A stretch of DNA of 53,365 nucleotides from Stygiobacter electus (lineage in GTDB: Bacteria; Bacteroidota; Ignavibacteria; Ignavibacteriales; Melioribacteraceae), in NCBI GenBank assembly GCA_029210465.1, contig JARGDL010000005.1:1-53365 (forward strand), given 5' to 3'. Positions within the stretch are counted from its first letter, which is position 1, and every line of letters begins with the position of its first letter. The position numbers and the translations under genes were made by a program. Shown one piece after another: positions 36,491 to 44,976 of this stretch. The notes below the pieces were generated by a model. It saw only the letters and a list, made by a program, of their open reading frames with translations. It made no database searches and was not told the origin of the DNA.

Positions 36491-37162
36491 ATGAGAATTT
36501 TAGTTGTCGAAGACGAACATAAAGTTGCTTCTTTTATCAAGAAGGGTTTAGAAGAAGAGTTCTATCAAGTTGATACTGCACCAAACGGAAAAGTTGCATT
36601 CGATTTAGTTTTAGATAATGAATATGATTTGATTATATCAGATGTTATGATGCCTGTTATGGATGGAAACCAATTTGTAAAAACTTTAAGAGAAAATAAA
36701 ATATTAACACCTGTCTTACTTTTAACAGTAAAAGATAGCATCGTTGACAAAGTTAAAGGATTGGATAGTGGTGCTGATGATTATTTAACCAAACCTTTTT
36801 CATTTGAAGAATTAACTGCAAGAATTAGAGCATTACTTAGAAGAAAAGATTCGTCAAAAGAAAACATATTAAAAGTTGATAATTTAAAAATGGATTTAGT
36901 TTCACATAAAGTAACCAGAGACAATCAGGAAATAATTTTAACACCAAAAGAATATTCTATTTTAGAATACCTTTTAAGGAACAAAAACAAAGTTGTTTCG
37001 AGGACAAAATTACTTGAGCATGTTTACGATTTTCATTTTGATACCGGAACAAATGTGATTGATGTTTTTATCAATAAACTTAGATCAAAAATTGATACCC
37101 CAAATAATAAACAACTTTTGTATACTGTTCGTGGAGCTGGATATTTAATAAAAGATGATTGA
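36491..37162 (+). CDS. OmpR-family response regulator
   Basis: The receiver domain (1-115) has the phospho-acceptor Asp51 (IISDVMMP), with Thr79 and Lys101. The C-terminal winged-helix domain (about 125-220) has LTPKEYSILEYLLRNKNKVVSRTKLLEHVYD and a closing TVRGAGYLI. It activates or represses genes when phosphorylated by the histidine kinase encoded eight bases downstream. The target is not known. It starts 13 bp after the terminator of the preceding gene, so its promoter would overlap that terminator, or some readthrough occurs. The length of 223 residues is normal. Confidence 0.95.
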   Translation: MRILVVEDEHKVASFIKKGLEEEFYQVDTAPNGKVAFDLVLDNEYDLIISDVMMPVMDGNQFVKTLRENKILTPVLLLTVKDSIVDKVKGLDSGADDYLTKPFSFEELTARIRALLRRKDSSKENILKVDNLKMDLVSHKVTRDNQEIILTPKEYSILEYLLRNKNKVVSRTKLLEHVYDFHFDTGTNVIDVFINKLRSKIDTPNNKQLLYTVRGAGYLIKDD

Positions 37163-37170
37163 GAAATTAA

Positions 37171-38589
37171 ATGTTAAAAAAAGTAAAATCCTTTCTCTTT
37201 TCCTCTCGCTTCAAAATTGCAATGTGGTATTCTCTGATATTTTTATTTTTAGAAATTCTTTTTGGTATTTCAGTTTATCTATATTTATTTCACAAATCAA
37301 AAGTTAATTTAGATACCAATCTTAAAGCACAAGCTACCGCAATTCTAAGAATAATTGAAAAAAAACAATTGGATTTAGAATCATTTGTCCCAAACGAGAC
37401 CTATAAAAGTGAAGATGAATTGATTTGGGATATTCTTTACGATGCGATTGTTTTTAACCGAAGAAATACTTTCATACAAATATCTAATCCAAATAAAATT
37501 ATATTCAAAACTGCTAATCTTAAAAACAATATAATTTCATTAAACAAAAATCGTGACGGTATTTTTGATTATTATGATCCAAATCTTTCAGAACATACAA
37601 TTAGAACTTGTATATTAAAGGGAAAACAAATTACTGTAACTGTTGCTTATCCAATCGAACAAATTGTTTTTATGTTAAATGGTCTAACAGAAATTTATGC
37701 CTGGATGGCTCCCATCTTTTTTTTAGTATCTATTTTAGGAGGAATATTAATTTCTATAAAATCATTAAATAGAATTAATGATATTATTATGAAAACCGAA
37801 GAAATAACAGCTTACAACCTTGATGAGATTATTTTAGGCGGTGAATACTCGGATGAATTTGGAAGATTAGTCAATAAAATGAATGAAATGATCTCTCGAA
37901 TCAAAAGGTCGGTTGAATACATGAACCAATTTTCTTTGGCCGCTGCACATGAATTAAAAACTCCACTTACAATTTTACAAGGAGAAATTGAAGTATCGTT
38001 AAAATCAAAGAAAACAATTAATGAATATATAGAAATATTAAAAAGCAACTATGAGGAAACCTTAAGATTAATAAGAATTGTTGATAATCTTTTTTTTATT
38101 TCAAAAACTGAAAATTCAATTATAAATTATGAATTTCAAGAAATTGATTTACATTCTTTACTGGATTCGGTCGTTAAAAAAATAAAAATTCTTGGAGAAG
38201 ATAAAGAAATGTCTATCGAGCTTGTAGGAACAACTGATGTAAAAATATACGCCGATCCCGGTTTATTAAAACAAGCATTATCTAATTTAATTGACAATGC
38301 ATTTAAGTATGGAGATGAAAAAAGTATTGTTCAAGTATTTACAGAAGTAAAAGATGATAAAGTTTATATTAATGTTTTAAATCATGGTATTGGTATTCAA
38401 GAAAAAGACATTGACAAAATTTTTGATAAATTTTATAGAGTTGATTCATCAAGGACAAGAAAAACCGGTGGCGTTGGCTTAGGTCTTTCGGTGGTCAAAT
38501 CAATAGTTGATATTCACAAAGGGAAATTAGAAGTTAAATCAATACCACATAAAGAAACAATTTTTACTATTATTCTTAAGAAAATTTAA
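37171..38589 (+). CDS. sensor histidine kinase
   Basis: This 472-residue kinase has a first membrane helix at about 15-40, a periplasmic sensor region to about 170, and a second helix at about 172-195. A HAMP-like linker follows, then the dimerisation helix with phospho-acceptor His260 (AAAHELKTPLT). The ATPase domain has the N box QALSNLIDNAFKYG near 368, G1 HGIGIQ, and G2 TGGVGLGLSVVKSI. The layout resembles CusS/metal-type or generic EnvZ-like kinases. The sensor domain is not recognised, so the signal is unknown. It pairs with the response regulator directly upstream. No clear terminator follows. Confidence 0.95.
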   Translation: MLKKVKSFLFSSRFKIAMWYSLIFLFLEILFGISVYLYLFHKSKVNLDTNLKAQATAILRIIEKKQLDLESFVPNETYKSEDELIWDILYDAIVFNRRNTFIQISNPNKIIFKTANLKNNIISLNKNRDGIFDYYDPNLSEHTIRTCILKGKQITVTVAYPIEQIVFMLNGLTEIYAWMAPIFFLVSILGGILISIKSLNRINDIIMKTEEITAYNLDEIILGGEYSDEFGRLVNKMNEMISRIKRSVEYMNQFSLAAAHELKTPLTILQGEIEVSLKSKKTINEYIEILKSNYEETLRLIRIVDNLFFISKTENSIINYEFQEIDLHSLLDSVVKKIKILGEDKEMSIELVGTTDVKIYADPGLLKQALSNLIDNAFKYGDEKSIVQVFTEVKDDKVYINVLNHGIGIQEKDIDKIFDKFYRVDSSRTRKTGGVGLGLSVVKSIVDIHKGKLEVKSIPHKETIFTIILKKI

Positions 38590-38698
38590 AAATTGCTTCC
38601 GCTAATGTATTTGTTCAACCATCATTTGTTTATTTTATCAGAATTCTATTAACAATCAACATATAATTCTGAAATAACTTTTAGAGCATTTTAATTTT

Positions 38699-39181
38699 TT
38701 AGTCTAATTTTGTTACGAGCTGGTCAGGAATATCAATTTTTAATTCATGCACTTTAACTTTAACAACTCCTTTGTGTAAAATTCCCAAAGCTTTTGCTGT
38801 TGCCTTAGATAAATCGAGGTCCCTTCCATCTACATAAGGTCCACGATCATTAATTCTAATAACAACGGACTTATTATTTTTAAGATTAGTAATCTTTAAA
38901 ATCGTTCCAAAAGGAAGTGATTTATGAGCTGCTGTTAGTGCTGCTTGATCAAATTTTTCACCATTTGCTGTTGATTTACCATGAAATCTTGGTCCATACC
39001 AAGATGCTGTCATTATGCCTAAATCATTAACTTCTACATCGTTCATAGTTGTGGATGCTTCAACACTTTCTACAACTTTAGGTGCACCATCATTATTGCT
39101 CGCTGATGTATCGCTCAAATTTATAAATCCAATTACAGCAACTAACAAACCGAAAAGTGAAAATATTTTTATAAAACGCAA
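38699..39181 (-). CDS. RlpA-like septal ring lytic transglycosylase
   Basis: This 160-residue protein has an N-terminal export signal ([20 protein letters not shown]) and a double-psi beta barrel at about 55-150 with [29 protein letters not shown] and the signature [16 protein letters not shown]. The conserved His/Asp of the barrel (HGK ... [12 protein letters not shown]) are the catalytic residues of RlpA transglycosylases that cleave peptidoglycan lacking stem peptides. A C-terminal SPOR domain is absent, so it is the minimal form. It lies downstream of the 100-residue hypothetical gene on the same strand. Confidence 0.9.
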   Translation of the reverse strand: MRFIKIFSLFGLLVAVIGFINLSDTSASNNDGAPKVVESVEASTTMNDVEVNDLGIMTASWYGPRFHGKSTANGEKFDQAALTAAHKSLPFGTILKITNLKNNKSVVIRINDRGPYVDGRDLDLSKATAKALGILHKGVVKVKVHELKIDIPDQLVTKLD

Positions 39182-39249
39182 ATTAACCTCTTAATTAGTT
39201 TAACATAAATGAGTAAAGGAAAATTAGGAGAACCGACTTACAGGTAGTA

Positions 39250-39552
39250 CTATATTCTTAAAGTCTCGAATCGGAAATTATTCCGAAATTGATTTCTCTG
39301 CTCTTTTTGCGGTAGTAGAGCGTTAAAATCTTTGAATGTTAAAATTGAAAAGCTTTCCAATAGATTGGAAGCTACATGTTGGGTTTTTTCTTCAATTAAA
39401 TTTGTTGTTAAAATTGGTTTTGAATCAATTAACGAAACTTCAGATTTAACTTTATTACTTTCAATACTTTTGGCCTCTGTTTTACTTTCTGAAAAGAGAA
39501 ACAGCCCAACAATTAAAAGTAAAAAGAAATATGTTAATGTTATTGATTTCAA
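39250..39552 (-). CDS. small hypothetical secreted protein
   Basis: This is a 100-residue protein with a signal or anchor sequence (MKSITLTYFFLLLIVGLFLF) and a polar, mostly unstructured remainder. I recognise no family. The C-terminus (FNALLPQKEQRNQFRNNFRFETLRI) is basic. It lies about 70 bp upstream of the RlpA-like gene in the same orientation, so the two could be cotranscribed. The coding case rests on the signal peptide and lack of a competing frame; it might be a chance ORF. Confidence 0.45.
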   Translation of the reverse strand: MKSITLTYFFLLLIVGLFLFSESKTEAKSIESNKVKSEVSLIDSKPILTTNLIEEKTQHVASNLLESFSILTFKDFNALLPQKEQRNQFRNNFRFETLRI

Positions 39553-39742
39553 AATATCCTTAAAATTTTCAATGCAAATTTAACCATTTTTAACTATACA
39601 AGACAAAGTTTTAACGGGTTATCTAGGCATATAAAAACAAAAGTGTTGCTTTTAAGCTAAAAAAGAGGATTTTTAATTTCGGCTTTTTACAATAAAAATT
39701 ATAAAATTAAAAATTTTTATAAAAAAATAAGCCATGATATAA

Positions 39743-39770
39743 TTAACCCACGAAATAATCCGTGGGTTAA
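39743..39770. terminator. hairpin downstream of mscL, possible terminator
   Basis: A perfect 10-bp stem (TTAACCCACG/CGTGGGTTAA) with an 8-nt loop lies about 68 bp past the mscL stop codon on the minus strand. No U-tract is adjacent. A weaker 7-bp hairpin is closer to the gene at 39801-39831. Confidence 0.45.
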
Positions 39771-39837
39771 CAGTACACAAAATAATATCGTTAAATAGTT
39801 TCAAGTTTTATTTAACAGTATGTCAACTTGAATTAAA

Positions 39838-40236
39838 TTATTTTTTTAATAAATCTCTAATTTCAGTTAATAAAACAACTTCTTGACTTGGAGCTGGTGG
39901 GGCTGAGGGTTTTGCTTCTTCTTTCTTTTTGAATTTGTTTAAAGCTTTTACTAACATAAATATTGCAAAAGCAACAATAATAAAGTTTATTACTGTATTT
40001 AAAAACTTCCCATATAAAATTTCAACAGGTTTAGAATTAACAATCGGATTAGAAAGTTTGATTGAAAGATCACTAAAATCAATTCCACCAATCAACATTC
40101 CAATAGGCGGCATTAAAACATCATTTACTAACGATGTTACAATAGCTCCAAAAGCGGCACCGATTATAATACCCACAGCCATATCTACAACATTGCCCTT
40201 CATTGCGAAGGCTTTAAATTCATCAATAACCTTCAT
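39838..40236 (-). CDS. mscL: large-conductance mechanosensitive channel MscL
   Basis: This 132-residue protein matches MscL from end to end. The N-terminal amphipathic helix and first membrane helix ([40 protein letters not shown]) are followed by a periplasmic loop, the second membrane helix ([21 protein letters not shown]), and a charged cytoplasmic bundle. MscL opens under membrane tension to release solutes during hypo-osmotic shock. A short Pro/Ala-rich linker precedes the C-terminal bundle. It is monocistronic or follows the GroES-like gene 34 bp upstream on the same strand. Confidence 0.97.
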   Translation of the reverse strand: MKVIDEFKAFAMKGNVVDMAVGIIIGAAFGAIVTSLVNDVLMPPIGMLIGGIDFSDLSIKLSNPIVNSKPVEILYGKFLNTVINFIIVAFAIFMLVKALNKFKKKEEAKPSAPPAPSQEVVLLTEIRDLLKK

Positions 40237-40269
40237 AAATCCACCTTGATTTGTAATTAAATAAATATG

Positions 40270-40632
40270 TTATGAAAGTAATTCTTCATCTCTATAGAGA
40301 AGAAGAATAGCGCTTTGAGGTACAATGACTAATTTATTTTGCTCTATTTCAACTTCAATTGCATCTTTTCTAAGAAAAACAGCATAATCACCCTCTTTAG
40401 CTTGAAGCGGAATATATTTAATTGGTTTCTTTTCTCTCCATGGTTCTTCATCTTCATTCGGCAAACCAATTGGATAACCGGGACCGACTTTAATTACATA
40501 TCCGCCTTGAACTTTTTCTTTTTCATAAACTCCAGGTGGAAGATATAAACCACTGGTTGTTTTTGTTTGTCCACTTTCCGGCTTAATTAAAACTCTATCA
40601 CCAACAATTATGATTTTATCTGTATTAATCAT
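40270..40632 (-). CDS. GroES-like co-chaperone, extended form
   Basis: This 120-residue protein has the Cpn10 fold pattern: IIIVGDRVLIKPESGQTKTTSGLYLPPG at the N-terminus with a mobile-loop-like stretch, GGYVIKVGPGYPIG, then VQAKEGDYAVFLRKDAIEVEIEQNKLVIVPQSAILL. It is longer than GroES (about 95) because of an insertion around PNEDEEPWREKKPIKY. No groEL is adjacent. Divergent co-chaperone paralogues of this size occur in the Bacteroidetes group; whether it still caps GroEL is unknown. There is also no C-terminal IVL mobile-loop tripeptide of canonical GroES visible, so function may differ. Confidence 0.8.
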   Translation of the reverse strand: MINTDKIIIVGDRVLIKPESGQTKTTSGLYLPPGVYEKEKVQGGYVIKVGPGYPIGLPNEDEEPWREKKPIKYIPLQAKEGDYAVFLRKDAIEVEIEQNKLVIVPQSAILLLYRDEELLS

Positions 40633-40682
40633 AAAACTTTATTTTTTATTTTTAAGATACAAAAAAAATTTAAAGGATGGAC

Positions 40683-41273
40683 ATGACGATTTGGAATGAA
40701 AAATTTTCTTCTGAAGTATATTTATATGGAAAAGAACCAAATCAATTTTTAAAAGATGAACTTGCAACTTTAGAAAGAGGGAAAATACTTTTTCTTGGAG
40801 AAGGTGAAGGAAGAAATGCAGTTTTTGCGGCTAAACTTGGCTGGCAAGTTGATGCTGTTGATTCTTCTGAAATTGGAAAACAAAAAGCTTTAAGTTTAGC
40901 TAAAGAAAACAATGTTACAATTAATTACATGATTGATGATATTTTTAATTATAATACAGAAAAAAAATATGATGCAGTTGCATTAATATTTCTTCATGTT
41001 CATGATGAACTAAAAGAGCAGCTTCATAATAAAGTTATTTCACTATTAAATAAAAATGGCGTTGTAATTTTAGAGGCATTTGAAAAAGAACAAATTAAAA
41101 ATAATTCCGGCGGTCCTAAAAATGTTGATCTGCTTTATGATCTTCAAACTGTCGCAGAAGATTTTATTGAGTTAGATTTTGAAAAGATTTCCAAAGAAGA
41201 AGTTGAATTGAAAGAAGGCAAAGGGCATACCGGTAAAGCTGTAGTTGTTCGTTTTGTTGGAAGAAAAAGCTAA
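40683..41273 (+). CDS. class I SAM-dependent methyltransferase (TehB-like)
   Basis: This 196-residue protein starts MTIWNEKFSSEVYLYGKEPNQFL and has the SAM motif ILFLGEGEGRNAVFAAKLGWQVDAVDSSEIG. The GEGEGRN glycine loop and WxVxAVDxS strand are typical of the TehB/SAM_MT family, which methylate small molecules including tellurite, selenite and thiols. Its substrate is not evident. The ATG at 40683 is preferred, because AAAGGA sits 6-11 bases upstream; the ATG at 40677 overlaps that site. It lies 22 bp upstream of the HlyD-like lipoprotein gene, so it may belong to the exporter operon. Confidence 0.85.
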   Translation: MTIWNEKFSSEVYLYGKEPNQFLKDELATLERGKILFLGEGEGRNAVFAAKLGWQVDAVDSSEIGKQKALSLAKENNVTINYMIDDIFNYNTEKKYDAVALIFLHVHDELKEQLHNKVISLLNKNGVVILEAFEKEQIKNNSGGPKNVDLLYDLQTVAEDFIELDFEKISKEEVELKEGKGHTGKAVVVRFVGRKS

Positions 41274-41295
41274 AATCATAAATGGAAATAATTGT

Positions 41296-42186
41296 ATGAA
41301 AAATTTAATAAGCATTTTTTTGCTGATGTTTATATTCCTTTTTGCTTGCAGTAATGATAATAATAATTACGATGCAACCGGAACATTCGAAGCTGAAGAA
41401 TACATCATTTCATCCGAAGCGAATGGTAAAATTTTAAAATTAAATTTTGATGAAGGTGATACACTTTATAAAAATCAGAACGTGGGATTAATTGATACAA
41501 CACAATTGTTTTTGAAAAAAGAACAATTGTATGCAACGATTAACTCTTTAAAAAATAAATTGCCCGATGTTGAAACTCAATTATCAACCATCGAAGAACA
41601 AATTACAGCCGCTGAAAGAGAAAAGAAAAGAATAGAAGCTTTAGCCCAATCAAATTCGGTTTCAACAAAGCAATTAGATGACATTACATCTCAACTTGAA
41701 GTTTTGAAAAAACAATACAATGCAACAAAATCAAATTTAACTATATCTCAAAAAAGTATTTTGAGTGAAATAAATCCCATAAAAACACAAATTGAACAAA
41801 CTAATGACCTGATAAAGAAAAGCATTATTGTTAATCCAATTGATGGAATTGTTCTTGTACGATATTCAAAACAAGATGAAATAACAGCACAAGGAAAAGC
41901 GCTTTACAAAATTGCGAATCTATCTGAAATGACTTTGCGTGCTTTTGTTTCCGGGAATCAGCTTTCAAATATTAAACTTGGCCAAAAAGTTAAAGTATAT
42001 ATTGATGAAGGTGAAAACCAAAAAGAATACGAGGGGAAAATTTATTGGATTTCTTCCAAAGCAGAGTTTACTCCTAAAACAATTCAAACAAAAGATGAAA
42101 GAGTAAATCTTGTTTACGCAATAAAAATAAAAGTTAAAAATGATGGCTTTTTGAAAATTGGTATGTATGGCGAAGTTAAATTCTAA
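41296..42186 (+). CDS. HlyD-family membrane fusion lipoprotein of ABC exporter
   Basis: This 296-residue periplasmic adaptor has a lipoprotein signal (MKNLISIFLLMFIFLFACSN). A biotinyl-lipoyl-like half follows (FEAEEYIISSEANGKILKLNFDEGDTLYKNQNVGLID), then a coiled-coil hairpin at about 70-180 (LYATINSLKNK ... QISEQKSILS-like) and the second lipoyl half (NPIDGIVLVRYSKQDEITAQGKALYKI). This is the MacA/YbhG layout, connecting the inner-membrane ABC pump to an outer-membrane channel. I chose the ATG at 41296 because the signal starts there; an earlier ATG at 41245 would overlap the methyltransferase. It leads a five-gene operon (adaptor, two ATPases, two permeases). Confidence 0.9.
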   Translation: MKNLISIFLLMFIFLFACSNDNNNYDATGTFEAEEYIISSEANGKILKLNFDEGDTLYKNQNVGLIDTTQLFLKKEQLYATINSLKNKLPDVETQLSTIEEQITAAEREKKRIEALAQSNSVSTKQLDDITSQLEVLKKQYNATKSNLTISQKSILSEINPIKTQIEQTNDLIKKSIIVNPIDGIVLVRYSKQDEITAQGKALYKIANLSEMTLRAFVSGNQLSNIKLGQKVKVYIDEGENQKEYEGKIYWISSKAEFTPKTIQTKDERVNLVYAIKIKVKNDGFLKIGMYGEVKF

Positions 42187-42197
42187 ATTGGCTTAAG

Positions 42198-43118
42198 ATG
42201 AATGCAATTGAAATAATAAATATTTCTAAAACATATAAATCGAAAACCAAAACAATTACTGCTTTAAATAATATTTCACTTGAAATTAAAGAAGGTGAAT
42301 TATTTGGATTAATTGGTCCCGATGGTGCAGGAAAATCTTCTTTGTTTAGAATACTTGCAACGGTTCTTTTACCTGATGTTGGTTCAGCAAAAATCTTAAA
42401 TTATGATGTTATAAAAAACTTCAAGAATATCAGAAAATTAATTGGTTACATGCCGGGCAGATTTTCTCTTTATCAGGATTTAAGTGTAGAAGAAAACTTG
42501 AAATTCTTTGCTACAATTTTTGAAACAACAATCGAAGAAAATTATGATTTAATTTCAGACATTTATAAACAGATTGAGCCGTTTAAAAATCGAAGAGCTG
42601 GAAAATTAAGCGGCGGAATGAAACAAAAACTTGCTCTTAGTTGTGCTTTAATTCATAAACCTAAAATTCTTTTACTTGATGAACCAACAACAGGAGTTGA
42701 TCCTGTTTCAAGAAAAGAGTTTTGGGAAATTCTTAAAAAATTAAAATCACAAGGAATTACAATTTTAGTTTCTACTCCTTACATGGATGAAGCAAATCTT
42801 TGCGATAGAATTGCATTAATTCAAAATGGAAAAATTTTAGATGTAGATTTACCGGAAAATATTGTAAATAAATTTGACAAAGATATTTTTTCTGTTGCTT
42901 CTGACAATATGTTTTTACTTTTAAATGATTTAAGAAATTATTCACACACGCTTTCTTGCTTTGCTTTTGGAGATTCTCATCATCTTGTAATTGAAAGAAA
43001 CAAAGCAGATGAAAATTTATTAATACAATATTTATCACGTCATAAAAATCTTTCGGTCAAAAAAATTGAACCAACAATTGAAGATTGCTTTATGCAAATG
43101 CTTCAAAGTGAAAATTAA
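42198..43118 (+). CDS. ABC exporter ATPase 1 (YbhF N-half-like)
   Basis: This 306-residue ABC ATPase has Walker A GPDGAGKSS (near 40), signature LSGGMKQKLA (near 140) and Walker B ILLLDEPTTGVDP (near 160), and ends in the extra C-terminal region of multidrug ABC ATPases. It powers export with the second ATPase and the two ABC-2 permeases that follow. In E. coli YbhF the two ATPases are fused; here they are separate genes. The spacing to the next gene is two bases. The substrate is unknown; YbhFSR-like pumps export cations or drugs. Confidence 0.95.
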   Translation: MNAIEIINISKTYKSKTKTITALNNISLEIKEGELFGLIGPDGAGKSSLFRILATVLLPDVGSAKILNYDVIKNFKNIRKLIGYMPGRFSLYQDLSVEENLKFFATIFETTIEENYDLISDIYKQIEPFKNRRAGKLSGGMKQKLALSCALIHKPKILLLDEPTTGVDPVSRKEFWEILKKLKSQGITILVSTPYMDEANLCDRIALIQNGKILDVDLPENIVNKFDKDIFSVASDNMFLLLNDLRNYSHTLSCFAFGDSHHLVIERNKADENLLIQYLSRHKNLSVKKIEPTIEDCFMQMLQSEN

Positions 43119-43120
43119 AA

Positions 43121-43876
43121 ATGACAACACCTGCTGAAAAAGATATTGTAATTAAAGTTGAAAATCTTACAAAACGATTTGGTGATTTTACAGCCGTTAA
43201 TCAAATTTCATTTGAAGTAAACAAAGGAGAAATATTTGGATTTCTTGGTGCAAATGGTGCCGGTAAAACAACCGCAATGAAAATGTTGATTGGAATTTTA
43301 AACCCGACAAGTGGAAAAGCAAACGTTGCTGGATTTGATATTTATAATCAACCCGAACAGATAAAAAGAAATATTGGCTATATGAGTCAAAAATTTTCTC
43401 TTTACGAAGATTTAACTATTGCTGAGAATATAAATTTTTTCGGCGGGATTTATGGTTTAAACGACGATGAAATAAAATTCAAAAGTGAAGAACTTTTAAC
43501 AAAATTAAATTTTCATGCGATTAAAAATAATCTTGTGTCATCACTGCCGCTCGGTTGGAAACAAAAATTGGCTTTTAGTCTTGCAATTTTTCATTCACCA
43601 AAAATTGTTTTTTTAGACGAACCAACAAGCGGTGTCGATCCAATTACACGTCGTCAATTTTGGGATTTAATATATGAAGCTTCTCATAATGGAATTACTG
43701 TTTTTGTTACTACTCATTATATGGACGAAGCCGAATACTGCAATAGAATTTCTATAATGGTTGATGGTGAAATAAAAGCACTTGATTCACCAAAAGAATT
43801 GAAAAATAATTTTCAAATTGATTCCATAGATGATATTTTTTATTTGCTTGCAAGAAAAGCCAAAAGGATTGAATGA
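43121..43876 (+). CDS. ABC exporter ATPase 2 (YbhF C-half-like)
   Basis: This 251-residue ATPase has a canonical Walker A (GANGAGKTT) and Walker B (IVFLDEPTSGVDP). The signature sequence is degenerate, SLPLGWKQKLAFS in place of LSGG, exactly as in the second half of YbhF-type fused ATPases. That means one of the two ATP sites in the pair is built from a non-canonical signature, which is normal for this subfamily. It overlaps the following permease by 4 bp. Together with the first ATPase it likely forms a heterodimer. Confidence 0.95.
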   Translation: MTTPAEKDIVIKVENLTKRFGDFTAVNQISFEVNKGEIFGFLGANGAGKTTAMKMLIGILNPTSGKANVAGFDIYNQPEQIKRNIGYMSQKFSLYEDLTIAENINFFGGIYGLNDDEIKFKSEELLTKLNFHAIKNNLVSSLPLGWKQKLAFSLAIFHSPKIVFLDEPTSGVDPITRRQFWDLIYEASHNGITVFVTTHYMDEAEYCNRISIMVDGEIKALDSPKELKNNFQIDSIDDIFYLLARKAKRIE

Positions 43877-44976
43877 AACAATTAATTTCTTTCATACAAA
43901 AAGAATTCTATCACATTTTAAGAGATAAACGGTCACTTCTTATTTTATTAGGATTGCCGATAGTTCAGCTTTTGCTTTTTGGTTTTGCTATTACAACCGA
44001 AGTGCGTAATGCTAAAATCGTAATTTTTGATAATTCGAAAGATTTAGTTACACAACAAATTATTTCAAAAATTCAGCACAATAAATATTTTATACTCGAT
44101 AAAACAATTAATCATCCAAATCAAATCGAGGATGCTTTCAAAGAAGGTAAAATAAGATTAGCAATAATTTTCCAAAATAATTTTCAAAATGATTTATTAC
44201 ATAACAACAAAGCTCAAATACAAATAATAGCAGATGCAACAGATCCAAATCAAGCAACAACTTTAATAAATTACATATCATCAATCATAAATGATTTTCA
44301 ACAAGATCTTTACAACCAAAATAAAATACCATATACAATCAAAACAGAATTCAGAATGCTTTATAATCCACAATTGAAAGGTGCCTATTCCTCTGTTCCT
44401 GGTGTGATGGGAATGATCTTACTTCTAATTTCTGCAATGATGACATCAATTTCAATTGTACGCGAAAGAGAAACAGGAACGATGGAGGTTCTTCTTGTAT
44501 CGCCAATGAAACCTTGGTTTGTTGTTTTAAGTAAAGTTATTCCTTATTTCGTAATATCAATTATAAACGTTATTACAATTTTATTGTTAAGTGTTTTTGT
44601 TTTAGGAATGCCAATTAAAGGAAGTATTTTGCTATTAGCATTTTCAACTTTGCTTTATATATTTTGTGCTTTGTCTCTTGGAGTTTTAATCTCTACAATT
44701 GCAGATACACAACAAGCCGCAATGATAATTTCAATAATTGGTTTAATGTTGCCGGTGGTTATGTTAAGCGGTTATGCTTTCCCAATTGCAAACATGCCCG
44801 AGTTACTTCAAATAATTTCAAATGTTGTTCCAGCAAAGTGGTATATAATAATTGTAAAATCAATCATGTTAAAAGGATTAGGATTCAGTGATGTTTTTGA
44901 TGAGTTGATAATTTTAACTTTTATGACACTAGTTTTTTTGCTTATAAGCATTAAACGTTTTAAGGTACGTTTATGA
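43873..44976 (+). CDS. ABC-2 type permease 1 (YbhS-like)
   Basis: This 367-residue permease starts with an amphipathic helix and one membrane helix (SLLILLGLPIVQLLLFGFAI). A large extracytoplasmic loop to about 170 follows, then five helices in the C-terminal half (GVMGMILLLISAMMTSISIVRERETGTMEVLLVSP ... PVVMLSGYAFPIANMPELLQIISNVVPAKWY). The motif ERETGTMEVLLVSP is typical of YbhS/DrrB-like permeases. It overlaps both neighbours by 4 bp (ATGA), so production is tightly coupled. Confidence 0.94.
   Translation: MKQLISFIQKEFYHILRDKRSLLILLGLPIVQLLLFGFAITTEVRNAKIVIFDNSKDLVTQQIISKIQHNKYFILDKTINHPNQIEDAFKEGKIRLAIIFQNNFQNDLLHNNKAQIQIIADATDPNQATTLINYISSIINDFQQDLYNQNKIPYTIKTEFRMLYNPQLKGAYSSVPGVMGMILLLISAMMTSISIVRERETGTMEVLLVSPMKPWFVVLSKVIPYFVISIINVITILLLSVFVLGMPIKGSILLLAFSTLLYIFCALSLGVLISTIADTQQAAMIISIIGLMLPVVMLSGYAFPIANMPELLQIISNVVPAKWYIIIVKSIMLKGLGFSDVFDELIILTFMTLVFLLISIKRFKVRL

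Noticed and set aside
41245..41295. Upstream start for the HlyD-like lipoprotein
   Set aside because: It overlaps the methyltransferase gene and would put 17 polar residues before the lipoprotein signal; the ATG at 41296 fits a normal lipoprotein.
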